A DNA stretch of 8,111 nt from Chlamydiota bacterium (GTDB lineage Bacteria; Chlamydiota; Chlamydiia; Chlamydiales; Rhabdochlamydiaceae), in NCBI GenBank assembly GCA_027348355.1, contig DAIEPN010000102.1, positions 1 through 8,111 on the forward strand, written 5' to 3'. Made by a program: the position numbers and the translations under genes. How positions within the stretch are numbered: position 1 is the first letter of the stretch; every line of letters starts with the position of its first letter. This document shows, one piece after another, positions 5,739 to 8,111 of the stretch. The notes below the pieces were generated by a model. It had not been told where the DNA came from and did no database searches. It saw only the letters and a list, made by a program, of their open reading frames with translations.

Positions 5739-7430
5739 TTAAGGAGGGACTAAGCTGTAAAGCCGCTTTACAATCCCAGAAAACTTCTTCGTATCTCTTC
5801 GAAGAATTTCCAAAACCGTCTCTTTGTCTCCATAGATCTCTAATTTTTTACGAGCTCTTGTCACGCCAGTATAAAGGACCTCTTTTCCAAAGGCTTCCGA
5901 GCCCTTAGGTACAATCACGATTGCTTCTTCGTATTCACTGCCCTGGCTTTTATGAACGGAGATACAGTACCCATATTCAAAGGAGGGTAATAAGGAAGCT
6001 TGTATGTGCCGCATCTCATCTTTTTTCTTACCCCGAAATACAGCATAGTCTTCAGAATTGAATAATCCTTCACGCATGACCGCTTGCTTTTTACGTACTA
6101 GCAGGCCAGTTTCTCCATTGAATAGATCTAGTTCATAGTCTGTTCTCGTTATGAGAATCGGGATGACACAATATTGTCCTAAGGGAACTCTCGAAAAATA
6201 ATGAGACGCCATCTTGTGGTTTAGGTTATCTACACCAAAAGGGCCTTTGCGCATACATGATAAGACTTTATATGCATCCATAGCCTGCAAAAGGTAATGA
6301 GGATCGAGCTGCTCAAATAAAAAGGTCTTTTCTATCTTTTGGTATAAAAAAGAGAGGAGAGCATCTTCTTCTAAAGGTTTTAGCAGACTCGTAAGGAGCT
6401 TCGGCTTCCCAGCTTTGATCTCTTCTGAGAGATGGATCAATTCTTGTCTTTCAAATCTTGCAGGGTTTATCAGTTTTGCAAAGGCAAGCGCGCTATTTGA
6501 GCTAGCATACTGAACTAAATCTGCAAATACAGCTCCTGTTTCAATGGGGGAAAGCTGGCAATCGTCTCCGAGTAAAATCAACTTAGCGCCTTCAGGGATA
6601 CGAGAGAGAAGGCAAGAAAACATTCCTGCATCAATCATGGAACATTCATCGACAATCACCATATCCGCGTCAAGTGGCACCCCATCTTTAGAAAAATCCT
6701 TCCAAGATTTAATTTGCAAAGCATGATGAAGAGTTCCAAATTGCAGCACAGCTTTTGGAAATTGATGTAAAGAAAAAGAGGACTCTAATCGCATAGCAGC
6801 TTTTCCAGTAGGGGCTGCTAAAATAATCGTTGCATCCGACTTGTTTTGTAAAAACTGTTTTACAATATGCGCTGCGGTATAAGTCTTTCCTGTACCAGGG
6901 CCTCCTGTAATCAAGCAGAGGCTAGATTGCAGTGCTTTCTGTGTAGCGAGCTTTTGATCTTCTCGCAAAGAATCTGTAGCAACCTCAGAAGTAAGGTTGT
7001 TTTCGGACTTAGAAGCAGAGAGAAGTCTTTTGAGATGGAATATGATTTTGTCTTCATAGACCCAATTTCTTTGAAAATACAAGCAATCATCAAAGAGAAC
7101 GAACGGCTTAGATACAAATTCTTGGGCTTCCGGAGAAGTTTCTACAATCTCCGAGGGTAACACTGTCTTAGATGTAGAAGCCAAATGTAGAATTTCTTTT
7201 ATCAGATCCTGATCTGCAGAGTTAGATTGAAAAAATGTTTCTAAAGATTTTTTCTCTAAGGGAAGGCAAAGATGTCCTTGTCTATAAGAGGTCATAAGAA
7301 GAAAAAATGCCGCTATTGCTTCACTGCCCATCTCCGGGATGTACGCTAGCATCCTATGGACGAAATGGGAATCGATTTCTTCAAAGTCTCCCTTTATAGT
7401 AAGCTGATCTATATATTTTATTCGTTCCAT
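5739..7430 (-). CDS. recD: RecD, helicase subunit of exodeoxyribonuclease V
   Basis: A 563-residue superfamily 1B helicase (E. coli RecD is 608). In RecBCD it is the fast 5'-3' motor that opens double-strand ends for recombination repair. Residues 1-150 form the poorly conserved N-terminal domain that contacts RecC/RecB. Then come a Q-motif-like LREDQKLA (155-162), Walker A GGPGTGKT (176-183), motif Ia APTGKAAMRL (206-215), Walker B VIVDECSM (258-265), motif III LGDDCQL (287-293), motif V GYCISVHKSQGSEYE (487-501) and motif VI LYTGVTRARKKL (519-530). All motor motifs are intact; in motif III a Cys stands where E. coli RecD has Asp before QL. Its short N-terminus fits RecBCD-type RecD rather than the longer RecD2. 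The ATG overlaps the recB stop by 13 bp without a clear ribosome binding site, suggesting translational coupling, so start confidence is good but not absolute. Confidence 0.93.
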   Translation of the reverse strand: MERIKYIDQLTIKGDFEEIDSHFVHRMLAYIPEMGSEAIAAFFLLMTSYRQGHLCLPLEKKSLETFFQSNSADQDLIKEILHLASTSKTVLPSEIVETSPEAQEFVSKPFVLFDDCLYFQRNWVYEDKIIFHLKRLLSASKSENNLTSEVATDSLREDQKLATQKALQSSLCLITGGPGTGKTYTAAHIVKQFLQNKSDATIILAAPTGKAAMRLESSFSLHQFPKAVLQFGTLHHALQIKSWKDFSKDGVPLDADMVIVDECSMIDAGMFSCLLSRIPEGAKLILLGDDCQLSPIETGAVFADLVQYASSNSALAFAKLINPARFERQELIHLSEEIKAGKPKLLTSLLKPLEEDALLSFLYQKIEKTFLFEQLDPHYLLQAMDAYKVLSCMRKGPFGVDNLNHKMASHYFSRVPLGQYCVIPILITRTDYELDLFNGETGLLVRKKQAVMREGLFNSEDYAVFRGKKKDEMRHIQASLLPSFEYGYCISVHKSQGSEYEEAIVIVPKGSEAFGKEVLYTGVTRARKKLEIYGDKETVLEILRRDTKKFSGIVKRLYSLVPP

Positions 7431-8111
7431 ACCAGATCTTTTGTAGAAATGTGTTTAGAAGCATTCCAAGCATCTGGAATAAAATGATAGCTAGACAAAC
7501 CTCGTAAAAAAATATAGAAGCAGCCACCAAAGAGAGTAAAAAAAGGCTCTTTCGTGAAAGTAGAAAGATAGCGGTCTAAAGCATCTTGATAAATTGAGGC
7601 CTGTAAGAAATATTGATGCTCCCGCATAGCTTTTTCTATATTTATTCCTTCATATTCTTTTCTACAAGAACCCAAATAATTTGATTTCCAATCGATGAAA
7701 TAATATCTACCATCTTTCTCAAAAACCATATCAATGGTCCCTTTCACGTAGGTAGAATCTTGAGCGTACATAAACTCCATCTCAACCTGAATCTTTTCAG
7801 GATCAATATCGCAAAGGCAAAAGCTCTCTGTTTTTGTTTCTAAAGGCTTTTGTAAAATCTCTATAACAAAGGATACGATTGCATCTTTCCAGTTCTCAAG
7901 TACAGTGCATTTTAGCTTTTTAGTAACTAAAGCCTCAATCTTCTCAAGCTGTAAAGGCCTTTGAAGTCTAAAGCGAAACACATCTTCTAAAATGGAATGT
8001 AGAAGTATTCCTGTATGAATACCACTTGGCAGTGTGTACATTGTTTTCTCCGAAAGATGCATCTCTTCAGAAGGTCCCTTAGAAAGGCTCTTTTCCTGAA
8101 AACTGAACGGT
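7418..8111 (-). CDS. recB: RecB C-terminal nuclease domain (partial, runs off the right edge)
   Basis: The visible 230 residues are the end of the RecB subunit of exodeoxyribonuclease V, which degrades and processes DNA ends and loads RecA. The frame stays open through the ATG at 8062 to the window edge, so that ATG is internal and not the start. Numbered from the first visible residue, the nuclease motifs are: LPSGIHTGILLHSILED with the catalytic His (H38), VEMEF (109-113), GTIDMVF with D127, FIDWKSNYLG with D140 and K142, HQYFLQASIYQDAL (165-178), and FGGCFYIFLRG (194-204). The three residues D127, D140 and K142 match the metal-binding D1067, D1080 and K1082 of E. coli RecB, so the nuclease is predicted active. 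The last codons overlap the start of recD, and recC would be expected further upstream on this strand. Confidence 0.93.
   Translation of the reverse strand, partial: PFSFQEKSLSKGPSEEMHLSEKTMYTLPSGIHTGILLHSILEDVFRFRLQRPLQLEKIEALVTKKLKCTVLENWKDAIVSFVIEILQKPLETKTESFCLCDIDPEKIQVEMEFMYAQDSTYVKGTIDMVFEKDGRYYFIDWKSNYLGSCRKEYEGINIEKAMREHQYFLQASIYQDALDRYLSTFTKEPFFTLFGGCFYIFLRGLSSYHFIPDAWNASKHISTKDLVWNE

Noticed and set aside
7418..8062. A stand-alone 214-residue RecB-like nuclease beginning at the ATG at 8062.
   Set aside because: The same frame stays open for 16 more codons to the window edge and the motifs match the C-terminus of full RecB, so this is a gene cut by the window.

Overview
The window looks like a chromosomal segment from a member of the Chlamydiales, probably from one of the environmental families rather than Chlamydiaceae. 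The primary sigma factor is very close to chlamydial sigma-66 across regions 1.2, 2, 3 and 4. The order rpoD (minus), unassigned gene (plus), rpsT (plus) is, as I recall, the same as in Chlamydia. Two things differ from my memory of Chlamydiaceae: a DinG-type helicase follows rpoD, where folate genes sit in Chlamydia, and recD directly follows recB. The family placement is inference. The DNA is AT-rich throughout.

Layout from left to right. Positions 1-138 (minus) hold the first 46 codons of a membrane transporter that runs off the window. Positions 154-2343 (minus) hold a DinG/XPD-family iron-sulfur helicase with a TTG start. Positions 2370-4034 (minus) hold rpoD. These three genes are spaced 26 and 15 bp apart and look like one transcript led by rpoD. 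A 192-bp divergent intergenic region (4035-4226) carries a plausible sigma-70-type promoter in each direction and a perfect 11-bp direct repeat between them. Positions 4227-4898 (plus) hold an unassigned protein with a CoiA-like nuclease-type core whose likely catalytic residues look replaced. Positions 4975-5262 (plus) hold rpsT (ribosomal protein S20). It has its own near-consensus promoter overlapping the upstream stop codon, and a hairpin terminator follows.

Positions 5263-5738 hold no intact gene. They do carry a recognisable remnant of a RelE/HigB-like toxin (5445-5564), followed by a small overlapping ORF that may be what is left of its antitoxin. Positions 5739-7430 (minus) hold recD. 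Positions 7418-8111 (minus) hold the C-terminal nuclease domain of RecB, which enters from beyond the right edge and overlaps recD by 13 bp.

Functionally this is mostly housekeeping: transcription initiation, ribosome assembly, and double-strand break repair and recombination (RecB, RecD, and DinG for structured DNA). The least ordinary items are the decayed toxin-antitoxin remnant, the CoiA-like protein with a degenerate active site, and the repeat between the divergent promoters. I found no CRISPR array, tRNA, rRNA, intact mobile element or clear novel defence system.
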